Shown here: positions 11,106 through 24,559 of the stretch, in pieces | How positions within the stretch are numbered: position 1 is the stretch's first letter | Layout of the letters: the number at the start of each line of letters is the position of its first letter | DNA from: Jacaranda mimosifolia | Lineage: Eukaryota > Streptophyta > Magnoliopsida > Lamiales > Bignoniaceae | Direction: 5' to 3' | NCBI GenBank assembly: GCA_018894105.1 | Contig: CM032121.1 | Span: forward strand, 2,357,507 to 2,421,506 | Length of the DNA: 64,000 nucleotides | Notes under the pieces: generated by a model | The model's input: the letters and a program-made list of their open reading frames with translations, nothing else | Told to the model about the DNA's origin: nothing | Database searches by the model: none | Position numbers and translations under genes: made by a program

Positions 11106-12055
11106 CCCCCTTTGAAGTTTGACTTTTGAGTTTTTATCGTGATTCCAATGCAAATGTAGATCGAATTGAAGTAAATTTTATTTTTTTAGTTTAAGTTTAA
11201 ATTTATTTAAATCTGAATTTGAGTTGAACTCGACCAATTGATAAAATTAAATTGAAGCTCCACATCAATCCCCGAAGGAGTTTGAGTTTGAATTAAGTTT
11301 TACTATAGTAGAATCGACTCATTTTTATACCTATTTATGTTTTTCCGTTTCTAATATTATGTTTTGTATTTGATTTGACACAAAAATTTAGATAATAGTT
11401 AAAAAATAAAATTGTTTTTACTTTTGTATATCTTTGCATTATTACTATTCTAATAATTAATAATCAATAGTATCACATAATTCGTTTTCAAATTGATTTT
11501 GAATTTTTTAAAATAGTAGATTTAAAAAAGAAAAAAATATTTATATTGTTAATATTATTACTTGGAACTTGGTGTCATACTAAATATTATGGAATACATA
11601 GAACATATATATATGTTTTTGTATTTAGAATAAAATCATATATCATGTACACTTTTTGTCTCAATATGATAAAAAAGTTTATATAAGTAATAGATGGCCA
11701 AATGAAAAAGAATGTATATTCATATATTTATTTAAATAAGTTGATCATTTTTAATAATAAAAAGTTCTATTCGAAAACGAAATTCTATTTTCAAATGTGC
11801 CAAAAATAAATAATAATACATTAGGAAGAAAAAAAAAAATAGAAAAAAGGTCCTCGGAGAATGAATAATTTCAAAATCAACAAATTCGAAAGTCACGTTT
11901 GCTTTTTCTCTATACTCTACCTTAATTAGTAATTTGTTTGTTTATGAGGATTAGATGGGGGTTGGTATGGATAAGAATGATAACTATGTGAGTCGGATCA
12001 TATGTTTGCCAGACACGATAGTTTCCTAGGGAGAAACGGTCCATGATAAATCTTG
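11106..12055. other. AT-rich spacer
   Basis: No supported gene or complete element; only low-complexity AT-rich DNA and short A/T microsatellites. Confidence 0.5.
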
Positions 12056-12059
12056 CGGT

Positions 12060-12250
12060 CAAGTGACTTGTGGCTCAATGGTATTAGTCTCTCTTATTAT
12101 GTGGATGTTAGAAATTCGAATTTGAAAGGATTCTTTATGTGCATAAAATGTGCAGTTTGTACTTCAATTTAATTTATTCGATTTGAATTATAAGATAATA
12201 CTGTCTTATTGAAAGGATAAATTTATCTTTGTAAAATTCTCAAAAAAAAT
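12060..12250 (+). mobile_element. tRNA-derived SINE (family A), diverged
   Basis: Begins CAAGTGACTTGTGGCTCAATGG, close to the head of the SINE at 9097 with a better A box (TGGCTCAATGG), then TTAGAAATTCGAATTTG as a B-box-like element and the shared TTTAATTTATTCGATTTGA tail region. No target duplication was found, so the ends are approximate. Confidence 0.65.
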
Positions 12251-13230
12251 TGTAAGATCAATATTTATATATTATGCATGATACTTTTAAATTAACACAT
12301 ATTAAAAGTTTGTTAAAATGTAAATTTTGAACCTCACACTTATGTGTATAGAGACCATGCCACCGAATCAATTGAATAGTTGTTCATATAGATAAAGCCA
12401 TAAACTATTGATTATATATATATATTTTTTTTGATTATTTGAATTTTTTTTAATGTGATATAATTTAGAGGAATCGAATATATGAATTTTTTATATGTGA
12501 ATTATTAATGAAAAAACTTGTCTCACCCAAAATTTTAGCAAATCTTTTAGTCAATTCTCCAAATACAATGATAAAAAAAATCATTTTTTTGGGGTTAATT
12601 TTTCTTACCATCTGTCCCAAAAATTATTAATCTCTTTCAACACCACTAAACTAAAATATAACAAAGTTTCTAAGCAACGCAATTACAAGATAAATAAAAA
12701 GTTAACAAAATTATTTTTTATTAATGACTTTGGGATGAGGTAGCATTAGTATATTCCTCATTTATGAAAACAAATCAACCACCCCACCCTAATTCAATTT
12801 GACTCCCACAAAATGGTGGGCCCACAAAGATGAAAAGATGTCTTGATTCATCGATTTAGATAATTTATTTTAATTTATATTCATAAACTAATTTATTTTA
12901 ATTTATATTTTATTTTTTAAATATATAATATGTATATTAAATATTTTTTTATAAAAATAATTAATTAAAAATTAAATACATATAATATATATATTCATCA
13001 AGTTGAAATATGAGATAAAACACGACAGTGAAATAGAAGATTTAAGGTGCTCAACTCACATCCAACTGTCTAGATTTCTAGAGTTCACGTAATAAACCAT
13101 GGTCCCAAAAACACAAGATCACAGCCTTCTCTTACCTGATCTATCAGAAACCGTGGCGTGCCATTAAAGTAGATAGGACAAAAACATAAGACTAAACTCC
13201 AAAACCTTGACATCGACTGCCTACTACCAG
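12251..13230. other. AT-rich spacer upstream of the RAP2-4 promoter
   Basis: No ORF or clear element end. Contains AT-rich low-complexity runs near 12415-12430 and 12840-12990. Confidence 0.45.
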
Positions 13231-13249
13231 TCAACTAAATTTCTAACCC

Positions 13250-13440
13250 AATCCCAATACTCCACGTGTCAATATAAACCACGTTTCATCTTTTCATTGG
13301 CTGATACAAACATCGGGGTCTAACTGCCAGAGATAATCGTTAACTTAGGTAATTAAATCTGGTTTAGTGAGAGAAAAATCCAGAGTAATCAATAGAGAGA
13401 AATCCAAACCCATGGCATTGGGCCTTTATAAGCAGATAGA
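13250..13440 (+). promoter_or_regulatory. Promoter of the RAP2-4-like gene
   Basis: A G-box/ABRE core CACGTG lies at 13263-13268 (in TCCACGTGTC), a CCACGTTTC motif follows near 13280, and a TATA box CTTTATAAG is at 13424-13432, about 565 bp upstream of the ATG. A start site near 13455-13465 is expected. ABRE-type sites fit the stress- and ABA-responsive expression known for DREB A-6 genes; actual regulation is inferred. Confidence 0.6.
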
Positions 13441-13464
13441 GTGCCACCACCATTCTTCACAAGA

Positions 13465-13998
13465 GTGAAAAAATCAGTCAGGTCGAAAGAAAGGGCAAAA
13501 AAAAAAAAAAAAAGGGAAAAGAAACAAAGTGTTGAGAATTTCTTCTTCTTCTTCTTCTTCCCCCTTTCTCTGTTGCACCCCGCTTCTTGGATCCCTTTCT
13601 GTCAATCTTCTGTCTTTCAAAATTTTAATCAAGAATTTCTGGGTTTTGATACCCCATAAAAGGGCCGTCTTTTGTTTTGAAAGCCAGTTGATTCAGAATA
13701 GAGATCATTTCGTATATTAGTGTAAAGTTTTGATTTTTATGTTTTTTTCTTTGAGCTTGGAGGGTATGTTTTTCTGTCCCCTCAGGTTTGGTTTTTGGTT
13801 CTTGCTTGTCATCAAGGGTGAAGAAAAGGTTTGATTATTTTAAAACCTCTTTTGATCCTTTGTTTCTGTAGAAATTTTGGAACTTATATATCTTTTCTTG
13901 TGTTTTGCTTTTCACCTGTTCTTTGGTTTTGGTATAAGAAATAGGTTTGCTTTTCTCTGATTTTGTGTGTGAATTCTCAGCTTTCTTGATAAGAAACA
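13465..13998 (+). promoter_or_regulatory. RAP2-4 5' leader with CTT repeat, uORF and possible intron
   Basis: The leader has an A-run (13498-13513) and a CTT microsatellite (13542-13560). An upstream ATG at 13739 opens a 31-codon reading frame closing at TGA 13832-13834. A leader intron is plausible: donor GTATGT at 13764 and acceptor TTCTCAG ending at 13980. If it is spliced out, the uORF would run across the main ATG in another frame. Confidence 0.45.
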
Positions 13999-15036
13999 AT
14001 GGCAGCGGCCATAGATATATGCAGCTCTAGCAGCAGTCCAGTTTTCTCAGAAGATCCATTTAGAGAAGAGCTCATGCAAGCACTTCAACCTTTTATGAAA
14101 AGTGCTTCTTCTTCTTCTTCTTCTTCTTCTTCTAACTATTGCCCTTTGGATTCTCCATCCTTTTCTTCTGAGTCCAATATGTATACTGCTTTTGGCTCAA
14201 TCCCATCAAATACCCAACTGTTTTCTCCAGGGTTTTCAAGTTTTCGCCAAATGGGACATGAGCAAAAAGTTGGTATAATTGGGCTTAACCAGCTCACCCA
14301 ATCCCAGATCCTGCAAATCCAAGCTCAATTTCACCTTCAGCAACAGCAGTTGCAACAATCTCAGCTCAATTACAAGTTCAATCAATTGCATCATCATCAT
14401 CATCAGAGTTCATTCTCAAGCTTTCTTAGCCCGAAGCCCGTCCCAATGAAGCAGCCCGGAAATCCCACCAAGCCCACAAAACTTTACAGGGGAGTAAGGC
14501 AGAGGCACTGGGGAAAATGGGTTGCTGAAATTAGACTCCCAAAGAACAGAACTAGGCTTTGGCTTGGGACCTTTGATAGAGCAGAGGAGGCTGCCTTGGC
14601 TTATGATAAAGCAGCTTATAAGCTGCGAGGAGAGTTTGCAAGGCTGAATTTCCCCCACCTTAAGCATCAATTATGCCAAGAATTTAGTGACTTCAAGCCC
14701 CTGCATTCCTCCGTTGATGCCAAGCTTCAGGCCATCTGTAAAAACTTGGAAAATTCTCAGAAACAGGGGAATTCAGAAAAGGCCTGTTCTGTTTCTGATC
14801 CAAAATCTGAAATTACAGCAGAAACTTGTGTTCCCAAGCTGGAAATTGTGAAGGTGGAGGCCTCAATATCACCCTCACCATCTCCTTTACCTTCTGATGA
14901 GGTATCATCAGCAGGGTTGGGTTCGCCTGAATCCGATATCACTTTCCTGGATTTCTCAGAACCTTCCTTGGACGAATGCGATAATTTCATGTTGCAAAAA
15001 TATCCTTCAGAAGAGATAGATTGGGCAGCTCTATAA
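13999..15036 (+). CDS. RAP2-4: AP2/ERF transcription factor, RAP2-4-like (DREB subgroup A-6)
   Basis: Intronless, 345 residues. A single AP2/ERF domain spans about residues 163-219 ([19 protein letters not shown] ... RLNFP); it binds GCC-box/DRE-type promoter DNA in the nucleus. Valine in WVAEIR is the DREB-type residue. Family-specific motifs outside the domain fix the assignment: N-terminal MAAAID and [49 protein letters not shown] lead-in (here [12 protein letters not shown]), [16 protein letters not shown] after the domain, and C-terminal [11 protein letters not shown]. From memory these match Arabidopsis RAP2.4 closely, in order and length. RAP2.4 acts in light, ethylene, drought and redox responses; that role is carried over, not shown here. 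A Ser tract (about residues 36-46, TCT repeats) and a His tract (about residues 131-135) are low-complexity. Confidence 0.95.
   Translation: MAAAIDICSSSSSPVFSEDPFREELMQALQPFMKSASSSSSSSSSNYCPLDSPSFSSESNMYTAFGSIPSNTQLFSPGFSSFRQMGHEQKVGIIGLNQLTQSQILQIQAQFHLQQQQLQQSQLNYKFNQLHHHHHQSSFSSFLSPKPVPMKQPGNPTKPTKLYRGVRQRHWGKWVAEIRLPKNRTRLWLGTFDRAEEAALAYDKAAYKLRGEFARLNFPHLKHQLCQEFSDFKPLHSSVDAKLQAICKNLENSQKQGNSEKACSVSDPKSEITAETCVPKLEIVKVEASISPSPSPLPSDEVSSAGLGSPESDITFLDFSEPSLDECDNFMLQKYPSEEIDWAAL
14105..14133 (+). repeat. In-frame TCT microsatellite coding for Ser
   Basis: About ten TCT/TTC triplets inside the RAP2-4 coding region give a serine run. A trinucleotide tract in frame can vary in length without breaking the gene. 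Confidence 0.8.
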
Positions 15037-16938
15037 TATGTAAATGTTAGTGCTTGCTTTAGTTTTGGCTTCTGCAGTGGATTTTTTGACAGATGCAGAT
15101 GTCCATGGAGCGTGTGTGGTGGTTTATGTCAATAATATGTAATCTATGCTGTCTAAATCTTGGTCTGCTGGTGATTTTTTTCCATGCACGACCATGGGAG
15201 ATTGGCTTGAATGGAGCTCGTTGGAGTTGTCTGTTAAAATCCCTTGTAATCTTATTACAGTTGTATAAATATTATGGTTTGATTTCATCTATATTTGTAT
15301 TTGTGGTGTTCTTCCTTCTGATCTTTTTAATTCACTAATTCATGCTGAAATCAAGTTCTTGACTCAAATGGCTCAGACAAACTTTTCTTCCTGCAAGATC
15401 TTCTGCTCAAATTCCCTTGCTGAAGGGGATCCACTATTTCATTTCAGCAGATAGATCAACTGCTGCTCACTATTTTTTCTTCAAAAAAATAATTGGTTGT
15501 GTACTTGACATGTATTCGTAAAGCGTAAAGCGGAATAGAAGATGAAATATCAGTATGAATATAGGATTTTGAATAATTGGAGGGGTCTTGGGATATTTGA
15601 TAAAGAATTTGCTTGACCATTTATGATTGCCAGAGGACACACAACATGGAGGTTGATTATTAACTACAACAAGAAGTCCATGCATGCATGTGCATGGAAA
15701 ATGACTATTTTTCACTCATATAGCTTAGCCCAACCGTTCAATTTCTGAAGAGCCACCATTTCCCTTCTTTCAACAAGAGTTTCTACCATTTTCAACAATT
15801 TTGGAAGATATCCTCTCTGCATTAAAGACTTTCACAATCAGAAAGAGAAGCTAATATTATATTATAAAAACTTGACTCGGGTCAAATTATTGAAGAGGTT
15901 GAAAAAATGATGTATGATTCGAGGATTTTTGGAGGGAATAATGAATTATGCTCTTTAACCCTTTGGACAGCAACTTGTTGATTAAAGTTCATGAATTTTG
16001 TTATGTGCAGAAATGTGGTTAACATGAGAAATTGAACAGCAGAAACTTTCATCTTTATCAAGAAAATATGGATGCCTTATCCCTTGAAAGCCGAGATAAG
16101 GAATTTGGAGGTCACAAATTTCACATCACAAATTCTATCAAATTCTATTCTCATTCTTCATTCTCGTCTGCATGCAAAGACAAGTTCACACTGCCAAAAT
16201 TGTGAATCTGATAAAGCCCTTCATGGGCTATCAAGAATCCTTCAAAGATGAGGATAGGGAGATCTTTTACCTTCTTTATACCCCTAAAAGATTCTTTCAA
16301 TATTGTAATGCTAAAAAAGAAAAAAAAAAGTGTCTCTTCTGGTCTAGAATTCTAGATTTTTGTTTGTTCTTTTGTTGTTAAGGGGCTTCAATTTGAGGTT
16401 AAAGATGTGTGAATTGGAGAACAAAATGTTGCAGTATAAAGTGATTCTTTAGAGGTGAAGGAAGAAAAGGTCAATAACCAACTTGATCATCCCCACTTTA
16501 CAGGCTTTAATGAGGTGGATTACTTCTTTTTACACACACTTACGTTAGCCAGGAATCTCATTTTTGCCGATTTTCATCCTTGCTATATGCCCATACAATA
16601 TGATGAATTGGAGGAACATTTTTCATTTGGGAATATAAAATCAATTATGTCGATTCATTTTTCAAAGTTATTAGTCAAAATATTCATAAAATACTCTAAT
16701 ATGCCCAAATTTCACATTCTATATAATAAAAAGTATTGATTTGACATTTATAGTACAAAATATCTCATCCTACTTGTATTTGATGCTAGGAATGTACCCA
16801 CTAGGGCGCCCCCTCTGTGTGAATGTGTGCACAATGAGTGGTTACGTCCCAAGCATCAACAAAACTCTCATCCTAAAATAAAACCAAGTATATAATTTTT
16901 TCCCCCTAAAACAATCTCTAATCACCCTTATACAAAAT
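15037..16938. other. RAP2-4 3' UTR and spacer
   Basis: The 3' UTR probably ends before about 15340. Beyond it the DNA has only short ORFs with no family resemblance and no clear transposon ends. Confidence 0.45.
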
Positions 16939-16941
16939 AAA

Positions 16942-16967
16942 ATATATATATATATATATATATATAT
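16942..16967. repeat. (AT)n microsatellite
   Basis: About 13 uninterrupted AT units. Confidence 0.9.
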
Positions 16968-17729
16968 TTCTCAACACCACTCCTCAAAATTCATTTTCTC
17001 AAAGTATTTCTCCCAAGATACCGAAGACAAAACTAACAAAACGTAGTTATTTCATGAATAAATATGTTCAACTTATTCTTACCCCATATTGATGCCACAT
17101 ATTAACAAGAAGTAGAAATGTAGTAGGTCTTTTACCACATATTGATGTTACATATTTTACCAAAAGTTGAAATATAGTTTGTAATGCATTGCATGTGATG
17201 ATCAAAGAATTGTCAATTTGTGATCATACACATACTTTAAAATGATGAATTTACAGCTTCAATTTGGTGGTTGGAGCAAGACATCCAACAAACAAGACAC
17301 AAGCCATTTTCAAAACCAAAATTAGTGTTGTTATGTATTGTCTAACATTTGTCTCACCATTTTTATATGTTATACCCATAAGGTAGAAAAGGTAAGGATG
17401 AATGTACTTTGGATAGGAATTGGAGTTAGCTAATATGTTCTTGGCATGAATTGGTTATGGTTTGTGAATTTCTTTATTTCCTTACTATTGATCCGCTTTT
17501 TGTGAATTTTATTATCATTATTTGACTATTTTAATTAATGATAATGCTAATTATCATTAGAACTTGCTAATAATAATTTTTTTTTTTGGTTGCTCACGCA
17601 TGCCCATATATGGGGTACTCAAGTTTGAAAATTGACAGTATGATACCAATGTCACTCGACCAACTGATCATTGGCTACTTGCTAACAATACCGTTTAGCC
17701 AAATTGTTATGTTGGGAGTTTTGTTTCCA

Positions 17730-17755
17730 CCCCCCCCCCCCCCCCCCCCCCCCCC
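17730..17755. repeat. 26-base poly-C run
   Basis: An uninterrupted run of 26 C, preceded by CCA-rich sequence and followed by TCTTCTTCTCTC. It is the only long C/G homopolymer in an AT-rich window. The overlapping short ORF is an artefact of the run. Confidence 0.9.
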
Positions 17756-18424
17756 TCTTCTTCTCTCTTTGGAGAAACTGTGAAATGCATGGTTATATTT
17801 AAATATCAATGAAAAATTAATTCATATTTAATAACTGACAAATGACTAATGTGAAAGTAAAAATACCCATATTTGTGTTGGGATTCATATTTTAGTCTTA
17901 ATATTTTTGAGTATCAATTTTACTATTTGAGTTTCTCTTCTAACATCTAACATGTTCTAATATGTCTACAACTTTATTCGAGAAAAATTTCAAAGGCCAA
18001 TAGTCATTTCAGAATTGCCAATCTTAGGCTGGACAATATCACGGGCTTGAATGAGTTCTTCAATGAGTCCATTGGCATTAGATAGGTCCAAGAGGGCCCA
18101 TGGACTTGGATTTATTTGTGTCCCAAGCCCAGCATTGAAGTGTTGACTTATATTGAGGACACAATATTATATGGGCCAATGCTTTTGGATATCGTCTTTT
18201 TCACATGCACATCGCCTACCCGCTGGATTTGGACCCCTAACCTTACATTTTATTTGTAAGATTTATGCTGTTGGGTTAGCGGCCACTCGAAACCAATGCT
18301 TTAGAATTTCAAAACTACTTTCACAATATCAAAGATGGTATTGGTCAAGTGTTGGGTTACCATGATTCGAAGTGGGCATTTTCCATGATATCCTTTGTTT
18401 GGAACTAAGGAATAAACCCATTGA

Positions 18425-18540
18425 GTGACCAATTGATGGCATCATTTTCATATATATATATATAAGTGTGAAGTTCAAGATTCGAATCTTAATGAACTTC
18501 TGGTATGTGTGTGCACTTCAAAAAAAATAAAAATAAAATT
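18425..18540 (+). mobile_element. Likely short SINE (family B)
   Basis: The head GAGTGACCAATTGATGGCATCA is A-box-like, the B box AAGATTCGAATCTT is good, and it is followed by TGAACTTCTGGTATGTGTG and an A-rich tail, the same order as the copies at 28267 and 61971. No target duplication was found; borders are approximate. Confidence 0.5.
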
Positions 18541-20254
18541 GAAACACTAATTAAAGAAAATTTACCACTCTACCCCTAGCCGAGTAGCCCTCACTATTAC
18601 TATTTTTAATTGAGTGTTGTGCCAAGTGGAAACATGCTTCCAGCCGACGCCTTGTTAGGATTGCCTACTGTGTAAGATGGAACCTTCTCCTTCAAATTCC
18701 ACCCTAACCGGTCTAAATTTCTTGATTTTTTGACTTCTAGGGATGTAATTTCGTCTTCACATAAGGACAATAATGTGTATTCAAATGTCAATTTAAGGGT
18801 GTCACGGGCATTCGCAATATTAGATTTCCATCTCATTGATTTAGACTGCATAATCTCCTCCTCAGCCTCTTAATAATTTATCAATTGGGTCAAGGATATG
18901 CTACAAGGCCAACCCATTTATACTGGGCCTAACTCCTTCACGAGAAGCATTTGATAAGGCTGGATAGTATTTAGCAATCTAAACAGGGCCTAAATGGATA
19001 TCCTCCTACGCAACTTGTCTCATTTCATTTTCAAGAATATCACATGTATCAGAACTTTGGATTTATATATACTATGATATCTTCAACATTTCAAACAATC
19101 CCAAACCACTATGCGTGGAGATTTTATTCTTCTTTTTGCACGCGGCATTGGCATTAAAAAGGGGGGGAATCTAAACCACAAACCAACCTTTTGAATTTTT
19201 TTTCTACTTTTCTTGGCATATATGATCTTTCAATGGCAAATTTTGATCAATCTTGGGAATATTTTAGTCCAAACTCGATTTTGACTGAACTCCATCAATC
19301 ATACAGCAAGTGCGTGTAAAGCTGTTCTATGATTAAGTGAATTCGGCCAATTGGATTTTCATTGATATGTCAAGAAGAAAGGTCATTAGGACTCATTTGC
19401 TTCGTTTGTTTAGATAACACGGGATACATGTTAAAAAGATAAAAAAGTATAATTTATGTATTGAATTGATGCTTATTCATTTTCTAGCTTTATAAAATAG
19501 CTTATGAAACTCATTTTCCATTTACTTGGCCTACTATTAATGTTAAGAGTAACAAAAATCCTCCAAAAAACCTTGTTCTTAGGAATTATGATTACATCAA
19601 AACTGATTTTTATTCTTAAGGGGTAATATATATATATATATATATTTTTAATTACATCAGTTACAGTTTATTCAAAAGTGAAATGGATCACAATGTCTTG
19701 ATCCATAAGCTAATGTGGCCCATGATACTGTACTAAATTGTAAAGATACAACAAGCTACAAACGAATGAGCCAAATGAACCATAGTGACAAGTACTAACA
19801 ATGCACACAAACATTGTTTTTTTCAATACTAGAAGATTATGGTTAGGCTAGCATTGACTGGTAAGTGATCACTTTCGATTCCCATTCTATGTATCAGAAA
19901 GTTTTCAAAGGCAAGTGATCTTGTGCTGATTAGGATATTGCATAATTGCAGTAGTAAGTCTTCCATGGTATAGGGGACCATTATCCCTCAAAGATATCCA
20001 GTCAATTTGGGCTTCTCTTGTTGTCTTCTTAGGGAAGGGAGAAAAGGCAGAACCAAGCTTCAATTATGGGATTTAAAGTTACTCATAGAATGAATTGTCC
20101 CTTAAAAGAGGTGTCTATTAATTTGTTGTGTAGAAAAGCAATATGGATAGAGAAGTTTCAGCTTTTACAACATATCTCATTGATGCAATTACGACTTTAC
20201 AAGCAACAAAGGAATTGATTTGAGTTAAAAAAAAAAAAAAAATTCTTAACTATA
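18541..20254. other. Spacer with no supported gene
   Basis: A slightly GC-richer stretch near 18600-18890 holds an 81-codon minus-strand ORF without recognisable domains. The rest is AT-rich, with a short AT microsatellite near 19626-19645. Confidence 0.4.
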
Positions 20255-20601
20255 GGGGCGCCGTTTTATTTTATTTTCATTTTCATCATTTTCAAAATGT
20301 TGGAAAGTAGTTAGTGGAAATGAGTTGAAAATGAATTTGCATTTGAATGAATTGTTGAAAAAGTAATGATTATGTTGGATTTAGTAGGTTGTAGGTGAAG
20401 AGAAAAAGGAATAATGGAATGGAGAGAGAAGATATAAATGTTATTCGAATATATATAATATATAGGAAAATGTGTTTTGAAAATGAAAATAAAAATGAAA
20501 ATGATATTGGGTGAAAATGTGTAAAAAGTGATGTGCTTCATTTTTGGAATACTAAAAAATGTGAAAAAGGAGTTTTGAAAATATAAACAAACAAGGCACT
20601 G
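20255..20601. mobile_element. Family-1 MITE copy
   Basis: Starts GGGGCGCCGTTTTATTTTA and ends AAACAAACAAGGCAC, with the family's typical TTTTCATTTTCA... TGGAAAG opening and a GAAAATGAAAATGA-type close. The target duplication is not clear. Borders approximate. Confidence 0.6.
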
Positions 20602-23069
20602 AGAGTCCTAGTTGATCAATCCAATGCTAAAATTTGAAACCACAAAGAGATTAGAGTTGGTGGAATTCGTCCAACAAAAATTCTCCGCCACTCAAACCAA
20701 CATTTTATGGAGACTACATATAAATGTCACAATGATCTAACAAAGATTTTTATAGTTTCAGACATGTAAATATCAAAGTATTAGAGTATTTATATGCCAC
20801 TTGGTAAGTAGGTTTTGACAGATACGGTATAGTTTGAGCCATGCGGATATAGTTAGTCTGATAAATACAGTTCGTCAAACTACAATACAAGTCAGATCAA
20901 ATCAATTTGATTCAAATAAAAAACATAGATCCAAAAGTACAATATTGAAATATTTAACTTTAGCGAGGAGACATTTGAAATAAATATGCATACTGATCAT
21001 TTGCTGGCTGTTGTGAAATTCACATTTCAAATTTTTTGATGCATCCTTGATCAGTTATTAACCCAATATCACATTTGTCAAGTCACAGCTTTTCCAAAAG
21101 CAATCATCCCACTTAAAAGAAGCTATCCACAGCAGTAAATTTCTTATCTTACTGCTTAATTATTACTATTTTGGCAATGGAATAATCACATCAGTTGCAA
21201 GATTTTAGCTTTACAACTATCCATTAATCTCCCTCTTTTTTGATTAATAAAGCTAAGATTACATTAATCCATATTAGCATAGCTTAACTTTTCAGCTTAC
21301 CAATCCAAACAATATTTTTAAATTTTGATGTTGATGGCACCTCTCGTGGAAGCCCATCATGCCGACGTGGAACCCTGTAGGAAGGCCCCATTAGCTTCAC
21401 ATCATCAACTGTTTCAGTTGGAAAAGAGCTAATGGATATTGCAAAAAGAGGATAATCAAAAGGCTAATTTTTTATCTTACTCTTATCTCCACTTTGTTTT
21501 TTTTTTTTTTTTTTTTTCCCTAGTTGTGAAGTCTTTGATCACCATGTTATAGTTGTGAATGCACTACTAAAAATTTCTAGTTGAAATCTCAAAGAGTCGA
21601 AAAGAAGTCAAAGTCAAATTTATAGTTTAATTTATGAGAAGAATTTATTACGTTTGATTTGTTATTCTATAACTAGTCAGACAGATGTAAAGAAAATCAG
21701 CCGGCGAAACAAAACGTGTATATTATTTAGAGTTAGGGAGCAAAGAACTTGATAATATGCTTGGGACTTTGTTATTAATCATTATCCAATTCAAAAAACA
21801 AGTGAAGATAAAAAGGGAAAGCACATGGATCCATATGTAGAGGGCTAATCAAGATGTGACAAGAAACCCTAAATCCTAATTGGGGCTTTTAAGGGAAGAT
21901 ATAGTTTTCACTTTTCTACTATGCCCGGAATTTGGTGGATATGCCCACCTCAAAATTTGTTGGGATAAGGGGATTGGATATGCATATACAGCAAAAAGAG
22001 TGGATATTAATTTCATCCATGGTTGGGATCACATGTTCTTGTATGGTTATGGCTATCATGCATGACCCATTATGAGCACAAAAAAGAATTTAGTGAAAAA
22101 TATTAATCAGATAAGGATTAATCAGGATAAAAAGAGTTGCATGTTTATCTACTTACTTCATATTTAATTCTATGGTTTATATATGTATTTTATAAAATAA
22201 TCAATTAAAAAATATAGTGAATTTTAATTGATATCTTATCTTATCTTATCTGCATTAGTTTATAGTGGTTGAATCTTCAATCCATATCTTGTCATGCGAG
22301 GCGGTATTTCTGTACTTGACATCATCACAGACCCAACAATATTTACTTGTGCGTATATGTTTCAGACATTTTTAATCGCGATATCAAATCAGACTAGATT
22401 ATTTGCTGAATTTAATTGTATCAATTAGGAAAAGCAAAAAAGACTAATAATTCCCCAAGTAGCAAGCGAATTTGAAATAGTCTAACTTGTGAATTGAATG
22501 AAGAGGCATTCTCAACGACACATCATGCTTGGGATGTTTAATTAAAAATTACTATATATTTAATGTATATTTATAATATGAAATACAAATAAATAACAAT
22601 TTAAAATAGAATATTTGAACTGGTTTTGGTTTGATTAATGTTGGAGGGTAGTATTCATGCATGCAATGTATACGTATCCCTTAGATAATATATATAGGCT
22701 TGAAGATAAGAAGATTTCAAAGTTATCCCTTTTCTTGTACAATGTTCTACCACTATAATTATATCTTAATTAATTATTATGTATTATCACTTTATTGCCA
22801 CAATTTCTTTGTTTAATAAACTTAATGACACTTGGTTTCTCTATGTCATATTATTATAAAGCTGCAAAGTACATCATTCTAGTTGGTTCAAGCTAATTTT
22901 TTCACTTTTTTACAAAATTATATACTTGAATAAAATCTCATAATGATTAAAGCATTTGATAAAGGGCGAGAATGGACTTTAAGAAAGTGTTCCAGTTATA
23001 AAAGGGATATGTTACTTTTCAAAGATATTGAAATCTTTTTATTAATTTAAAATTTTAATGAATACTTCC
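20602..23069. other. AT-rich spacer
   Basis: No gene or clear element. A poly-T run lies near 21499-21518 and a TATCT repeat near 22232-22250. Confidence 0.45.
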
Positions 23070-23468
23070 GGCCTGTTTGATTTTATTTTCAGAGGCATTT
23101 TCAATTTTCATGCATTTTCAAAAGTTGGAAAAGTAGTTATGAAATAGAAATGAAAATTAAGATGTATTTGGATGAAATGTTAGAAACGACTGATTAAAAT
23201 ATGTATAGGTTTGAAAAGTAGGTTGATTTATATTTATTTATGTTTAAAAAAAATTATTTTTTATTAATTTTAAAATGATAATGTGTACTTTATGTCAAAT
23301 TAAATTTGAATTTGACCAATGTGAGAGTAGGATGATAGTATAGGTTTAAAAAGAGTTTAAAAATAAAAAAAGAAATATTTTAAATGAAAATAGATAGAAA
23401 GTGATAGTTTTCATTTTTTATTTTCAGACATAAATGAAAAGGTCCATCAAATTGAAACCAAATAGGCT
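23070..23468 (+). mobile_element. PIF/Harbinger-like MITE (family 1)
   Basis: Starts GGCCTGTTTGATTTTATTTTC and ends GAAACCAAATAGGC, which is an inverted repeat. The interior matches the copies at 53668 and 10090. The flanking TTA has decayed. Confidence 0.75.
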
Positions 23469-24559
23469 ATTAGTTCTTGCCTATAGATACGACAATCATG
23501 CATAAATAATATTGTCTATTTTTATTATGCTATACTAAAAAACACAATTACTTAATTTTATAATTTAATTTATAGTGGATCAGATATAATATAATTCCAC
23601 GCTTGCTTACTATAGAATGGCAAAAAAAATATTACCAGATTAATTTTTAATTTTATATCTTAAAGTTTAAAATACAAGTGGGTAAGCATCTTGAAATAAT
23701 AAAATCCCTTTTTGAGATCAGTCACCTATTCTAAATAAAGCTTTCCAAAGTTGCTACTTTAGCAATTTTCATAATATAAAGTTGATATAAACCTTAGTCT
23801 TTGTATATTCATTAAATATATGGCCCCACAATATTTTTCTTTTCTTTTTTTTAAGCAGAACGGACGAAATATATTATTATGTACATCAGTTACCAATCAA
23901 TAAATAATTATATAATATTTTATAAAATATTAGTGAAACAAATCTAAATATTAAATTATTAGACAAACATTCATTTTTTTATTTTTTAAAGCTCGAACTA
24001 AAAAAAGTGTCATACTTGTAAGGGTCGTGCAGGCTTATTTTTCCCACTTGAACAAAGTATTCATCTTGTACAAAATAACTTTTAAGCCCCATCATTTCAA
24101 TTTTCATGAAAGGTCAAAAATAGTTGAATTAATATCACATAAGAAGACAAGAACATAAAATTTAATTTCAACTTTATACCAATTGCAAATTCAATGCTGC
24201 TTTTTTCCTTTTCACTTTTCTTTTTGCCTGCCCTGAATAATATTCCAACTTTAGTATAGCAATGCAAGAATAATTTCTTTTCATTTGATACTATATATTT
24301 ATCATAAAATCAGAAAGTAACATATCTTTATCAAATCACATAAAAGATGCAAAATGTTAATATATATATATATATAGTATTAGAGATTGCAAAGGGTTAT
24401 GTAACTAAATTTATAAATAATTCAAAACATGTAATTAATTAATGCCTCCAAAAAAAAAAAGAACGCACATTTAGTAAAACTCAAAAGTTCTTATGGTGTC
24501 AAAGGTCCTTTTTGCCCAGTAAAACCCAAAAAGAGAATTCAGAAGAGAACAAAAAACCT

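Noticed and set aside
15093..15338. ORF just after RAP2-4
   Set aside because: It falls in the 3' UTR, is hydrophobic by chance from T-rich sequence, and has no family resemblance.
17586..17783. ORF ending in a poly-proline tail
   Set aside because: The proline run is only the translation of the poly-C homopolymer.
18606..18851. 81-codon minus-strand ORF
   Set aside because: No promoter, splice or domain support.
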